Source of the DNA: DATGMB01 sp035293845 | Lineage (GTDB): Bacteria; Acidobacteriota; Terriglobia; Bryobacterales; Bryobacteraceae | Assembly (NCBI GenBank): GCA_035293845.1 | Contig: DATGMB010000124.1 | Coordinates: forward strand, 1-24,979 | DNA: 24,979 nt | Direction: 5' to 3' | In this document: piece by piece, positions 7,964 to 14,617 of the stretch | How positions within the stretch are numbered: the first letter of the stretch is position 1 | Layout: every line of letters begins with the position of its first letter | Position numbers and translations under genes: made by a program | The notes under the pieces: generated by a model | What the model saw: only the letters and a program-made list of their open reading frames with translations | Databases searched by the model: none | What the model was told of the DNA's origin: nothing

Positions 7964-7992
7964 TTGAATCCGCACCGGCGCGGTGCTATTCT
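7964..7992 (+). promoter_or_regulatory. sigma70-like promoter for the SAM-II riboswitch transcript
   Basis: TTGAAT (7964-7969), a 17-nt spacer and TATTCT (7987-7992). The predicted start at about 7999-8000 falls directly before the riboswitch P1 stem at 8002, which supports both calls. Confidence 0.65.
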
Positions 7993-7999
7993 GTTATTG

Positions 8000-8067
8000 C
8001 ACGTGGATTGATTTAGGGCCGTTCCGGCCCGGCTAATTGCAACCACGAAAAAAAGTGCTAAAGGCGA
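8000..8067 (+). promoter_or_regulatory. SAM-II-like riboswitch aptamer
   Basis: The layout matches the SAM-II (metA motif) riboswitch, which binds S-adenosylmethionine in an H-type pseudoknot. P1 is CGTGG (8002-8006) with CCACG (8043-8047). The P1 loop holds GATTTA (8010-8015), then an extra hairpin GGGCC/GGCCC (8016-8030, loop GTTCC), then TTGCAA (8037-8042) directly before the P1 3' strand. After P1 come an A-rich linker and GTGCTAAA (8055-8062), the conserved GCTAAA of the family. Loop hairpin insertions are known in SAM-II. Identification is from remembered consensus, not from a covariance search. Confidence 0.8.
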
Positions 8068-8091
8068 GTCGGTCTGTTCGAGAACAATTCG

Positions 8092-8130
8092 ACCCTGGCG
8101 CCTTTGGGCTCCAGGGTTTTTTGTTTGTTT
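8092..8130 (+). terminator. intrinsic terminator of the riboswitch, with candidate antiterminator
   Basis: ACCCTGG (8092-8098) pairs with CCAGGGT (8111-8117), followed by six T (8117-8122) and further T-rich sequence. The loop contains CGCCTTT (8099-8105), a perfect complement of AAAGGCG (8060-8066) at the 3' edge of the aptamer. That 7-bp helix would exclude the terminator when the aptamer is empty; SAM binding would hold AAAGG in the pseudoknot and allow termination. A second hairpin (8071-8079 with 8082-8094) also overlaps the 5' arm. Confidence 0.8.
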
Positions 8131-8167
8131 TCGAGCCCTCCCCCTTCGCCGGATGCTGGAGGTGTTT

Positions 8168-8557
8168 ATGACTACAAGCGCCCTTTGTGGCCGCGAGGGG
8201 GCCCTGGTATGCGTGTCGATCAGCGTGGAGCCGCGGCATCTGGAATCGCTGCTCGAAGCGCTGGCGCGCCTGAGCTTCCCGATCAACCCCGAGATCTATC
8301 ACGATGCGGCCGTCGTCTACCGCTTCGCCGACGAACACGAGGAGAGCCAGGCCACGACGCTGGTCGAGTTTCCCGCCTACGAAAACCAACTCGAGGAAGT
8401 GGCCGCCGCCGTGGCCGCCTTCGGATTCGATCCGGCGTGTCTGCATGTGAGAGGCATGCTGGATGAGATTCAGGCGGAGCAGGCCATCGAGCCCGCGCCC
8501 CAGGGCGCGGCGTACCTGGGAAGCTACCGGGTGAAGCGCCGGTCCGCCGCCGGCTAG
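8168..8557 (+). CDS. unrecognised 129-aa protein downstream of a SAM-II riboswitch
   Basis: I do not recognise a named family. The predicted order is strand (LVCVSISVEP), helix (RHLESLLEALARLSF), strand (AAVVYRF), strand (TTLVEFPAY), helix (ENQLEEVAAAVAAFGF), strand (ACLHVRGML). This beta-alpha-beta-beta-alpha-beta order would fit a ferredoxin-like or ACT-like small-molecule-binding fold; that is inference only. There is no signal peptide or membrane segment. GGAGG (8158-8162) sits 5 nt before the ATG at 8168, so that start is chosen over the in-frame ATG at 8153. Riboswitch control implies that expression rises when SAM is low, which links the protein to methionine/SAM metabolism. Confidence 0.75.
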   Translation: MTTSALCGREGALVCVSISVEPRHLESLLEALARLSFPINPEIYHDAAVVYRFADEHEESQATTLVEFPAYENQLEEVAAAVAAFGFDPACLHVRGMLDEIQAEQAIEPAPQGAAYLGSYRVKRRSAAG

Positions 8558-8637
8558 CCGCGCCGCGGGCGGCCGGCCCTTCCGCGGCGGTCTGTTCACC
8601 GCGGCCCGTTAACCTTCGATACGCGTTCAGATTCCCC

Positions 8638-8665
8638 TTGCGCGAGAGCCGTTTTGCGCCATAAT
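8638..8665 (+). promoter_or_regulatory. probable promoter for the VWA-like/methyltransferase gene pair
   Basis: TTGCGC (8638-8643), a 16-nt spacer and CATAAT (8660-8665). It would start transcription near 8672, which makes the pair at least partly independent of the riboswitch. A GC-rich palindromic stretch (CCGCGG at 8582-8587 and 8599-8604) lies just before it and may end the upstream transcript. Confidence 0.45.
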
Positions 8666-8701
8666 ACCTACACGGTACAGGCGGGGACGTTGGTAGCCCG
8701 G

Positions 8702-9973
8702 ATGCATGGGGCTTTCGCGATGCCGAACAAATCGATGGGATTCGACCGGCCCAAGAATACGGTATTGGTTCTTCTTGCGCTCATCGCCGCTTCCGCCGGG
8801 GTGCGCGGCCAGGAGTTGATGCCCGCGGCGGACCCGGGAGGCGCCGTGCGTCTGTTCACCTCCGATGCGGCGATTCTCGAAGCGCAGGAGGTACGCAAGG
8901 ATCTGCCCTGCACAGTGACCCCCATCAAACCGGTGCTGGGCTTCGATTTGAAGTTCCACAGCGGCTATGACGTGACCATTCCGCTGAAGGAGCTGGCGGG
9001 CTCGGAGAACATGCTGACGATGGTTTTCCGGGTGACGCCGGCCAGCCGCCCCGACGAGCCGGTGTACTTTTCGCAGCACATCAGCGTGCCGGCCATCGAG
9101 GAAAATGCCGGCGGTCCGGCGTACCTGCAGGGTAACTTCGACGTGGGCGAAGGAAAGTATCACGTGGATTGGCTGATGCGCGACCGCTCGGAGCGTATCT
9201 GCTCGTCCAATTGGGATTTCGAAGCGAACCTGCCGGCGCGGGACCGCCAGATGTCGCTCGATATCGCGGCCGCCACGGTGCAGCCCTACGACACCCAGCC
9301 GTTCAAGCAGGAGCCGCCCGTCGCCCGGACGCAGAGCGATGGGCCGCTGAACGTCAAAGTGGTGATCAATTTCGCGCCGCAGGACTCCGCTTCGGCGACC
9401 ATGCAGCCGCTCGACCTGAACGCGCTGATCTCGATTCTCCGCAACATCGCCCGCGACCCGCGGATCGCCAAGTTTTCGGTGGTCGCGTTCAATATGCAGG
9501 AACAGCGGGTGATCTACCGCCAGGACGGGGCCTCGCAGATCGACTTCCCGGCGCTCGGCAAAGCGTTGTCCCAGGTCAATCTGGGCACCATCGACCTCAA
9601 GCAACTGACCCAGAAACACGGGGATACGGAATTCCTGGCGAACCTGATGACCCAGGAGCTGAAAGATCCCAAGGACGTTCCGGACGCCGTGATCTTTGCC
9701 GGGCCGAAAGTTCCGGGCCAGGACAGCCTGCCGCCTGAAACCCTCAAGCAGCTTGCGGACGTCAAAGAACCTGTATTCTACATGAATTACAACTTGAACC
9801 CTCAGGTAAATCCCTGGCGGGACACCATCGGCAACACGGTGCATTACCTGAAGGGAATCGAGTACACGATCTCACGGCCGCGCGACCTGTTCTTCACCTG
9901 GACGGACATCATCGGCCGTATTGTAAAATCGAAATTCGGAAGGACGTCCGTTTCCAACGCGTCGTCGCAATAA
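8702..9973 (+). CDS. secreted protein with a degenerate VWA-like domain, unknown role
   Basis: A 423-aa protein with a signal peptide whose hydrophobic core is NTVLVLLALIAASAGVRGQ. The first half (about 50-200) is beta-rich. The second half (about 215-400) reads like a von Willebrand A fold: a strand LNVKVVINFAP, a helix LNALISILRNIARD, a strand KFSVVAFNM, a helix with TEFLANLMTQEL, and a strand DAVIFAGPKV. It lacks the DxSxS metal site. Similar secreted VWA-like proteins are frequent in Acidobacteriota, but I cannot name a function. The start is uncertain: ATGs at 8702, 8720 and 8735 are in frame without a clear ribosome site. The next gene starts 2 nt after the stop, so the two are probably co-transcribed. 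Confidence 0.65.
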   Translation: MHGAFAMPNKSMGFDRPKNTVLVLLALIAASAGVRGQELMPAADPGGAVRLFTSDAAILEAQEVRKDLPCTVTPIKPVLGFDLKFHSGYDVTIPLKELAGSENMLTMVFRVTPASRPDEPVYFSQHISVPAIEENAGGPAYLQGNFDVGEGKYHVDWLMRDRSERICSSNWDFEANLPARDRQMSLDIAAATVQPYDTQPFKQEPPVARTQSDGPLNVKVVINFAPQDSASATMQPLDLNALISILRNIARDPRIAKFSVVAFNMQEQRVIYRQDGASQIDFPALGKALSQVNLGTIDLKQLTQKHGDTEFLANLMTQELKDPKDVPDAVIFAGPKVPGQDSLPPETLKQLADVKEPVFYMNYNLNPQVNPWRDTIGNTVHYLKGIEYTISRPRDLFFTWTDIIGRIVKSKFGRTSVSNASSQ

Positions 9974-9975
9974 GC

Positions 9976-10524
9976 ATGCGGGCCCTCCTCATCGCGCTAC
10001 TCCTCGCCGCCACCGGCGCACCCTCTTTTGCCCAAAAATTCGGCGCGGGTGAAAACCTGGCGCCATACGTTCCCACCCCGATGGCCATCGTCGAGAGCAT
10101 GCTGGAGGCGGGCCACGTCACCGCCGCGGACGTGGTCTACGATCTCGGCAGCGGCGATGGGCGGATCATCATCGAGGCCGCGCAGAGATTCGGGGCGCGG
10201 GCGGTGGGCGTCGAGGGCCAGCCGGACCTGTGCCGGCTGTCGCGCCAGCGGATTCTCGCGCTGGGGCTGGAGGATCGCGTCCAGGTGATCGAGGAGAACG
10301 TGTTCCACGTCGACCTGAGCCCCGCGACGGTGGTGACCATGTTCTTCCTGACTTCCTCCAACGAGCGGCTGAAGCCGAACCTGGAAAAATACCTGCGGCC
10401 CGGCGCGCGTGTGGTTTCCAACCAGTTTCCGATCCGCGGCTGGCGGCCCGCGGAAGTCGTACACGTGAAGCGCGGTTCCATGGACCACAGCATTTACGTG
10501 TACCGCATCGGGAAAACCCGCTAG
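9976..10524 (+). CDS. class I SAM-dependent methyltransferase with a signal peptide
   Basis: A 182-aa protein. Residues 1-19 (MRALLIALLLAATGAPSFA) form a typical signal peptide. The YVPTP segment and the motif VVYDLGSGDGRIIIEAA (residues 54-70) with the acidic end of strand 2, AVGVEGQ, define a Rossmann-type SAM pocket; later strands are VQVIEENVF and ATVVTMFFL. The substrate is unknown; the motif resembles lysine- or small-molecule methyltransferases. Export is odd because SAM is made in the cytoplasm. Either the leader is a membrane anchor or the protein uses another ligand. It starts 2 nt after the secreted VWA-like gene. Confidence 0.8.
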   Translation: MRALLIALLLAATGAPSFAQKFGAGENLAPYVPTPMAIVESMLEAGHVTAADVVYDLGSGDGRIIIEAAQRFGARAVGVEGQPDLCRLSRQRILALGLEDRVQVIEENVFHVDLSPATVVTMFFLTSSNERLKPNLEKYLRPGARVVSNQFPIRGWRPAEVVHVKRGSMDHSIYVYRIGKTR

Positions 10525-10665
10525 CATCTCCGGCTCAGGCGCCGGGCGCGCGGCGCGGTAATCGGCCGCGGTGAACGTGCCTTGGGCGCCGCAGACGTCG
10601 AAACCGGCGATCGCCCGGCCGGGCCCGCCAAGTCCTCCGCGCGGCGCGGAACCGGCCCGCCGGTC
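10525..10665. other. GC-rich intergenic region between convergent genes, rich in palindromes
   Basis: Two adjacent perfect hairpins, TCCGCG/CGCGGA (10636-10650) and ACCGG/CCGGT (10651-10664), lie just after the dioxygenase stop, with a further CCCGGCCGGG palindrome upstream. Neither hairpin has a U tract. They may act as a bidirectional transcription block. Confidence 0.4.
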
Positions 10666-11541
10666 TCAGACGCCGGCCGCGCGGCGCAACGGATTCTCGC
10701 GAGTGTCGATGCCTTTGGCGCCGCTCGCCAGAAATTCGCAGACATAGACGATCCGCTCGGCGCTCGCCCCCCATCCGCCCTTGTGGTACCCGCGGGTATC
10801 GGCCAGGACCAGCGTGCCGCGCGGGCCGCAGGCGGCCAGCCAGCAGGCGCGTGGCGCCAGGCGCGCGAGCTCCTCATCGGTGCTGCGCGGCGTGCCACCA
10901 TCGACACGGGAATGAGGGGCGACCTTGGAGGGCGTGCGGTGCGTGCCACGAGCATAGGTGAAAGGACCGGCCCCCTCGCCGACGTCGGAAAGATAGAAGA
11001 AAACCTTCAGAATGTGGCGGTCTTCCGGATCGCGGTGCCACAATTGCGACTGCGCGGGCTGGCCTGACGCCATGAAGTTGTGCCACACGTTGCAATGAGT
11101 GAGCACGGTGTACATCCCAAAGTACGCGTTTGCCACCTCGACGAGCGGCGGCTGCAGCGCGAATGCGGTGAAGATGCCGCCGGGTGCCGGGGCGCCATCC
11201 GGAAGCAGGGGGATCGAGTAGCGCTTCTGTTTGCCGGTCGCCGCGCCGGACCGGTAGGCTTCGCGCAGCTCGCCGAGCCGCGGCGCCCACGCCGTCTCCA
11301 GCTCCTCGGCGGCGGCGATCAGCGGCGCTGCAAGGCCGGAGGGGCCGAACAGTTCGGCGGCGGGCAGCACGGCAATGCCATCGCGCCGGAGAGTGGTCAG
11401 CACCCTGGCTGCCGCGCCGCGAGGGGCCGGGGCGCGGAGCCTGTGATCGAGCGCCGACCGGCAATGGATCACGTAGCGCCAGGTGAAATCCGTCCTCGTT
11501 ACGGCTTGGAGGAATCGCTGCCGGAGGTTTCCCGCCCGCAT
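10666..11541 (-). CDS. phytanoyl-CoA dioxygenase (PhyH)-family Fe(II)/2-oxoglutarate oxygenase
   Basis: A 291-aa protein with the double-stranded beta-helix metal site: H169 and D171 in LWHRDPED (the HxD motif), H253 in RGYHKGG as the distal ligand, and R263 in AERIVYV positioned to bind 2-oxoglutarate. The FFYLSDV and GPFTYARGTHR strands between them are typical of PhyH proteins. These enzymes hydroxylate diverse small molecules; the substrate is unknown. The N-terminal 60 residues are Arg-rich and may be a non-conserved extension. A G-rich run about 5 nt before the ATG at 11541 serves as ribosome site. Upstream is a 212-bp gap to the parvulin gene on the same strand. Confidence 0.85.
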   Translation of the reverse strand: MRAGNLRQRFLQAVTRTDFTWRYVIHCRSALDHRLRAPAPRGAAARVLTTLRRDGIAVLPAAELFGPSGLAAPLIAAAEELETAWAPRLGELREAYRSGAATGKQKRYSIPLLPDGAPAPGGIFTAFALQPPLVEVANAYFGMYTVLTHCNVWHNFMASGQPAQSQLWHRDPEDRHILKVFFYLSDVGEGAGPFTYARGTHRTPSKVAPHSRVDGGTPRSTDEELARLAPRACWLAACGPRGTLVLADTRGYHKGGWGASAERIVYVCEFLASGAKGIDTRENPLRRAAGV

Positions 11542-11711
11542 GTGGCCCCCCCTTTAAGGGCATTCGAGTGGATTATCTCTGAGATGCGCCCGCGCTGTAA
11601 GTGCCGCTGCACGCATTGGCGCGAGTTCCCCGCGAGAGAAGTGCCGGGGGAAACGGCGGAATCCCCGGCCGGTCCCGGAGTGAACAAGAGATTGGCTGTT
11701 CTCTCTCGCAC

Positions 11712-11734
11712 CGCCGCGGCCACATCGGGCGGCG
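11712..11734 (-). terminator. hairpin after the parvulin lipoprotein gene (possible terminator)
   Basis: CGCCGC (11712-11717) pairs with GCGGCG (11729-11734) across an 11-nt loop, 20 nt past the stop of the parvulin gene. No T-run follows directly. Nothing else was recognised between 11542 and 11753. Confidence 0.3.
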
Positions 11735-11753
11735 CGCGCGATACACCGCCGGT

Positions 11754-12773
11754 CTACTTGCTGGCGCCCTGCACGATGCTCTGCGCGAGGTAATTCCGGA
11801 TCTTCGCGTTGTTGCGCTGCACTTCGTAATAGGCGGACTTCAGAAGCTGATCCTTGCGGTTGAGCAGGGTTTCGCGGATGTTCTGCTGCACCCGCGGATC
11901 GTTCAGGTCGCGCTGGCCGGCGGGTTCGCGGGTAATGACCTTGAGGATCCGGTAGCCGTCCGGGGTGTGGATCGGCGCGGAAAACTGGCCGGGCTCGAGC
12001 GAATCGACCAGGTGGCGCAGCTCGGGGCTGGCCTTTTCCAGGTTGGATTGCGGAATGAAGCCCATATCGCCGCCGTTGGGCGCCGAATCCGGGTCCTCGG
12101 AATAGTTCTGCGCGATCATGCCGAAGTCCTCGCCGCGCTTCAGCCGGTCGGCGATGTCCTTGATCTTGGTCTGCGCCTCGGCATCGGTCTGCGCCTTGCT
12201 GTTCTTCAGATTGCGCACGTTCGGATTGGGAAATGGCGTGACCAGGATCTGCGCGAGATGCACCTGCGGCTCGGCCAGGTTGAAGCTGCCCTTATTGGCG
12301 TTGTAGAAATTGGTCACATCCGAATCCGTGATCATGATGTGGGACGTGATTTCCTTGTTGATCAGCTTGTCGACGGTGAGATCGCGGCGGATCTGCGCCT
12401 TGGCGTCCGCGATGGTCATGTGGCGCTCGGCCAGGCGCTTCTCGATTTCTTCTTTGGTCAGGCCGGCGGTGCGCTTGTTGAACTCCGCGTCGACGTCGGC
12501 ATCGAGGGCCGTCAGGCCCAGCTTCTCCGCGCGCTGCCGCATGATCTCGGTGGTGATCATGCTGTTGAGCACCTCGAGCTTGTTGGACATGACCTGGTCT
12601 TCGTTGGAGCCCACGGTCTGCGGATACTGGGTCTGGTAGAGCTTGTCCAGATCGGCGTAGGTGATGACCTGTCCGTTGACTTCGGCGGCGACGTTCGGGG
12701 GCGGGGTGTGTTTGCAGGAGGCCAGCGCCAGTGCGCCGGCGATGGCTGCGTAGGTTGCGAAGTGTCGCTTCAT
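11754..12773 (-). CDS. SurA/PrsA-like peptidyl-prolyl isomerase lipoprotein (parvulin)
   Basis: A 339-aa protein. The signal sequence ends in a lipobox, LASC with C20, so it is probably a lipoprotein facing the periplasm. Residues 27-165 form a SurA-N-like chaperone module (VNGQVITYADLDKLY). Residues about 170-282 are a PPIC rotamase domain with VHLAQILV, EDFGMIAQNYSED, NGGDMGFI and GYRILKV. Such proteins catalyse proline isomerisation and escort outer-membrane proteins. The frame is open far upstream (to 13874), but only the ATG at 12773 gives the lipoprotein signal. TACAAT (12786-12791, minus strand) lies 12 nt before it and there is no Shine-Dalgarno site. It is divergent from the second Gfo/Idh/MocA gene. 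Confidence 0.88.
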   Translation of the reverse strand: MKRHFATYAAIAGALALASCKHTPPPNVAAEVNGQVITYADLDKLYQTQYPQTVGSNEDQVMSNKLEVLNSMITTEIMRQRAEKLGLTALDADVDAEFNKRTAGLTKEEIEKRLAERHMTIADAKAQIRRDLTVDKLINKEITSHIMITDSDVTNFYNANKGSFNLAEPQVHLAQILVTPFPNPNVRNLKNSKAQTDAEAQTKIKDIADRLKRGEDFGMIAQNYSEDPDSAPNGGDMGFIPQSNLEKASPELRHLVDSLEPGQFSAPIHTPDGYRILKVITREPAGQRDLNDPRVQQNIRETLLNRKDQLLKSAYYEVQRNNAKIRNYLAQSIVQGASK

Positions 12774-12785
12774 GCGTGAAGTTTC

Positions 12786-12838
12786 ATTGTAGCGCCCCGA
12801 TTCCGAGACCTCGGCGGTGCGCCACCGGCTGCTACAAT
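12786..12838. promoter_or_regulatory. divergent promoter region with a central inverted repeat
   Basis: Two outward-facing TACAAT boxes (minus 12786-12791, plus 12833-12838), each in GCTACAAT, lie 12 and 10 nt from the two start codons. Between them is CCGAG-AC-CTCGG (12803-12814), a perfect 5-bp inverted repeat in the shared -35 zone and a plausible regulator site. Confidence 0.45.
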
Positions 12839-12848
12839 AAGCACTCCC

Positions 12849-13880
12849 ATGAGAGTCGGAATGATCGGCACGGGCGCGATCTCGCACAAGCACGCCCAGG
12901 TGTATCGCAACATCGGATTCGAGCTGACGGTCTGCACCGATATTTTCGAAGCAGGCGGCCGGCGGTTCGCGGATCAGTACGGCTGCGAATTCGTCCGCAC
13001 CTTCGAGGAGGTCTGCCGCCACCCCAAGGTGGACTACGTCGACGTCTGCACCTTCCCGGACTTCCGCCTTGAGCCCATCGCAATCTGCGCCGAAACCGGC
13101 AAGCACGTGCAGGTGCAGAAGCCGATCGCGACCAACCTCGAAACCGCGCGGCAGATGATCGAGACCGCCCGGCGCGGCGGCATCCTGCTGGGCGTGGTGA
13201 GCCAGCACCGGTTCGACGATTCCGCGCTGTTCCTCCAGCGCGCCATCGCCGCCGGACGGCTCGGCAAGCTCCTGCAGTGCGACGCCTATGTGAAGTGGTT
13301 CCGTTCGGCCGAATATTATTCGCGGCCCATCAAGGGCAGTTGGAAGACGGAGGGCGGCGGCGCGCTGATCAATCAGGCGATCCACCAGATCGATATCCTG
13401 CGCTGGCTGGCCGGGCCGGTGCACGAGCTGTTCGGCGCCTGGCAGTTGGGCGCGCGGCACAAGATCGAATCGGAGGATGTAGTCAACGCCGTGCTTCGCT
13501 TTGCCAACGGCGCCACGGGCGTGATCCAGGCCTCGACTGCCTTCTGGCCCGGCTATCCCGAGCGCACCGAATTTCACGGGACCAAGGGGACCGCCGTCAT
13601 CACCGGCGACAAGCTGACCACGTGGGACGTCGAGGACGATGCGGGCGAGCCCGCGCCGGTCGAGCGCGACGTCGCCTCCGGGGCGTCCGACCCCATGGCG
13701 ATCTCGCTCACGCCATTCGAGCGGCAGTTCCGCGATTTCGGCGAGGCCATCGAGAAGGGCCGCCGGCCGCTGGTCGCGGGCGAAGAGGGATACCAGGCGC
13801 TCGAGATCGTGGACGCCGTCTACCGCTCCTGCCGCAGCGGGGACAAAGTCGTCCTCCAGCCGGCTTCGGCGCATTCATAA
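12849..13880 (+). CDS. Gfo/Idh/MocA-family oxidoreductase (second copy type)
   Basis: A 343-aa protein. The Rossmann loop is MIGTGAISHKHAQ (5-17). The usual EKP motif is QKP here (90-92), an accepted family variant. GGGALINQAIHQIDILRWLAGP is the substrate-site helix with the conserved His/Asp pair, followed by the C-terminal beta-sheet domain. It is clearly not a recent duplicate of the gene at 6733, since motifs and length differ. The substrate is unknown, probably a sugar or cyclitol. The ATG at 12849 lies 10 nt after TACAAT with no ribosome site, suggesting a leaderless mRNA. Confidence 0.88.
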   Translation: MRVGMIGTGAISHKHAQVYRNIGFELTVCTDIFEAGGRRFADQYGCEFVRTFEEVCRHPKVDYVDVCTFPDFRLEPIAICAETGKHVQVQKPIATNLETARQMIETARRGGILLGVVSQHRFDDSALFLQRAIAAGRLGKLLQCDAYVKWFRSAEYYSRPIKGSWKTEGGGALINQAIHQIDILRWLAGPVHELFGAWQLGARHKIESEDVVNAVLRFANGATGVIQASTAFWPGYPERTEFHGTKGTAVITGDKLTTWDVEDDAGEPAPVERDVASGASDPMAISLTPFERQFRDFGEAIEKGRRPLVAGEEGYQALEIVDAVYRSCRSGDKVVLQPASAHS

Positions 13881-13943
13881 TTTACCTGCCCGGCGGCAAA
13901 TCCACTTGCCGCGCTCTGGCCGCCGGTGGTAGCCTCACAAAAT

Positions 13944-14486
13944 ATGAGGATGTTGTCTGTCGCGCTGCTCGGTCTCGTGGCCGGTGCGAGCCTGTTCGCC
14001 CAGCCCGTCGCGCCGCCGAAAACCCATCTCAAGGTCGGGGACGAAGCCCCCGATTTCAACCTGCCCTCCACCCAGGGCGGGCGCGTGAAGCTCTCCGATT
14101 TCCGCGGCAAGAACGTCGTCGTGCTGGCGTTCTATCCCGCCGCGTTCACCGGTGGTTGAACGAAGGAATTCTTGGCATACCAGGCTGGTATTGCGAAATT
14201 CAGCGACACCGACACGAAGGTTTTTGGAATCAGCACCGATAACACGCCGTCGCAGCGCGAGTTCGCGGCCAAAAATAATATCACCGTACCGTTCCTGAGC
14301 GACTTCGCGAAACGCGAGGTCTCGAAGGCGTACGGCGTGCTGATCGAATCGGCGGGCGTGGCGAACCGCGCCACGTTCGTGATCGATAAGGACGGCAAGA
14401 TCCTCCACATCGAGGAAGGCAACAGCGCCATCGATCCGACCGGCGCCGCCGAGGCGTGCAGCCGCGCAGCACATCGGGGACAATAG
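13944..14486 (+). CDS. selenocysteine-containing peroxiredoxin (AhpC/TSA family), predicted exported selenoprotein
   Basis: The frame is open from 13944 to the TAA-type end at 14486 except for one TGA at 14157-14159. That TGA falls exactly on the peroxidatic residue: the motif reads PAAFTGG-TGA-TKEF, where peroxiredoxins have PxxxTxxC. Read as selenocysteine (U72), the protein is 180 aa with P65, T69, the conserved R142 in NRATFVIDKDG, and C172 as a possible resolving cysteine. KVGDEAPDFNLPSTQGG and SDFRGKNVVVLAFYP are standard peroxiredoxin strands on one side; FGISTDN and VPFLSDF lie on the other. Residues 1-20 are a signal peptide (LFAQ cleavage region), so it would reduce peroxides outside the cytoplasm. 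A SECIS-like hairpin follows the TGA. The ATG at 13950, just after GAGG, is an alternative start. Sec peroxiredoxins are known (for example PrxU of Eubacterium acidaminophilum). A pseudogene is less likely because both halves are intact and in frame. Confidence 0.85.
14157..14194 (+). promoter_or_regulatory. Sec UGA codon with candidate bacterial SECIS hairpin
   Basis: After the TGA (14157-14159) the mRNA can fold a 7-bp stem: 14175-14181 (GCATACC) with 14187-14194 (GGTATTGC), with a single bulged U at 14192 and the apical loop AGGCT (14182-14186). The loop has G at its second position, and the stem-loop lies 22 nt past the TGA. This agrees with the known bacterial SECIS rules (short upper stem, G early in the apical loop, 16-37 nt from the Sec codon) used by SelB. 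Confidence 0.65.
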
Positions 14487-14579
14487 CTCGTCGAAGTGAC
14501 CGAAAAAGGTCAGAGGAATCGCCGGTTGATGGCACTGGTCCTTACGGCGCCGTCTTACCGTCGCAAGAGAACAACGGAT

Positions 14580-14608
14580 TTGACAGAAGACCCCGCAACC
14601 CGTACGCT
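14580..14608 (+). promoter_or_regulatory. sigma70-like promoter for the second toxin-antitoxin module
   Basis: Consensus TTGACA (14580-14585), a 17-nt spacer and TACGCT (14603-14608). The predicted start falls within a few nt of the antitoxin ATG at 14618. A small hairpin, TGACC-GAAAAA-GGTCA (14497-14512), sits between the peroxiredoxin stop and this promoter; nothing else was seen in the gap. Confidence 0.6.
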
Positions 14609-14617
14609 GAAGGCATC

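Noticed and set aside
10525..10668. Open frame continuing past the dioxygenase stop on the minus strand
   Set aside because: It merges into the shadow of the methyltransferase gene and has no homology that I recognise.
12774..13874. N-terminal extension of the parvulin frame up to 13874
   Set aside because: The extension is antisense to the oxidoreductase gene. The ATG at 12773 gives a proper lipoprotein signal.
14157..14159. The TGA as a simple nonsense mutation or frameshift making a pseudogene
   Set aside because: It lies precisely at the catalytic Cys, the frame does not shift, no other defects occur, and a SECIS-like hairpin follows. It remains possible if the genome lacks Sec machinery.
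13935..14483. Uninterrupted 182-codon frame on the minus strand opposite the peroxiredoxin
   Set aside because: It has no recognisable family and reads like a GC-driven shadow. The plus strand carries clear peroxiredoxin motifs on both sides of the TGA.
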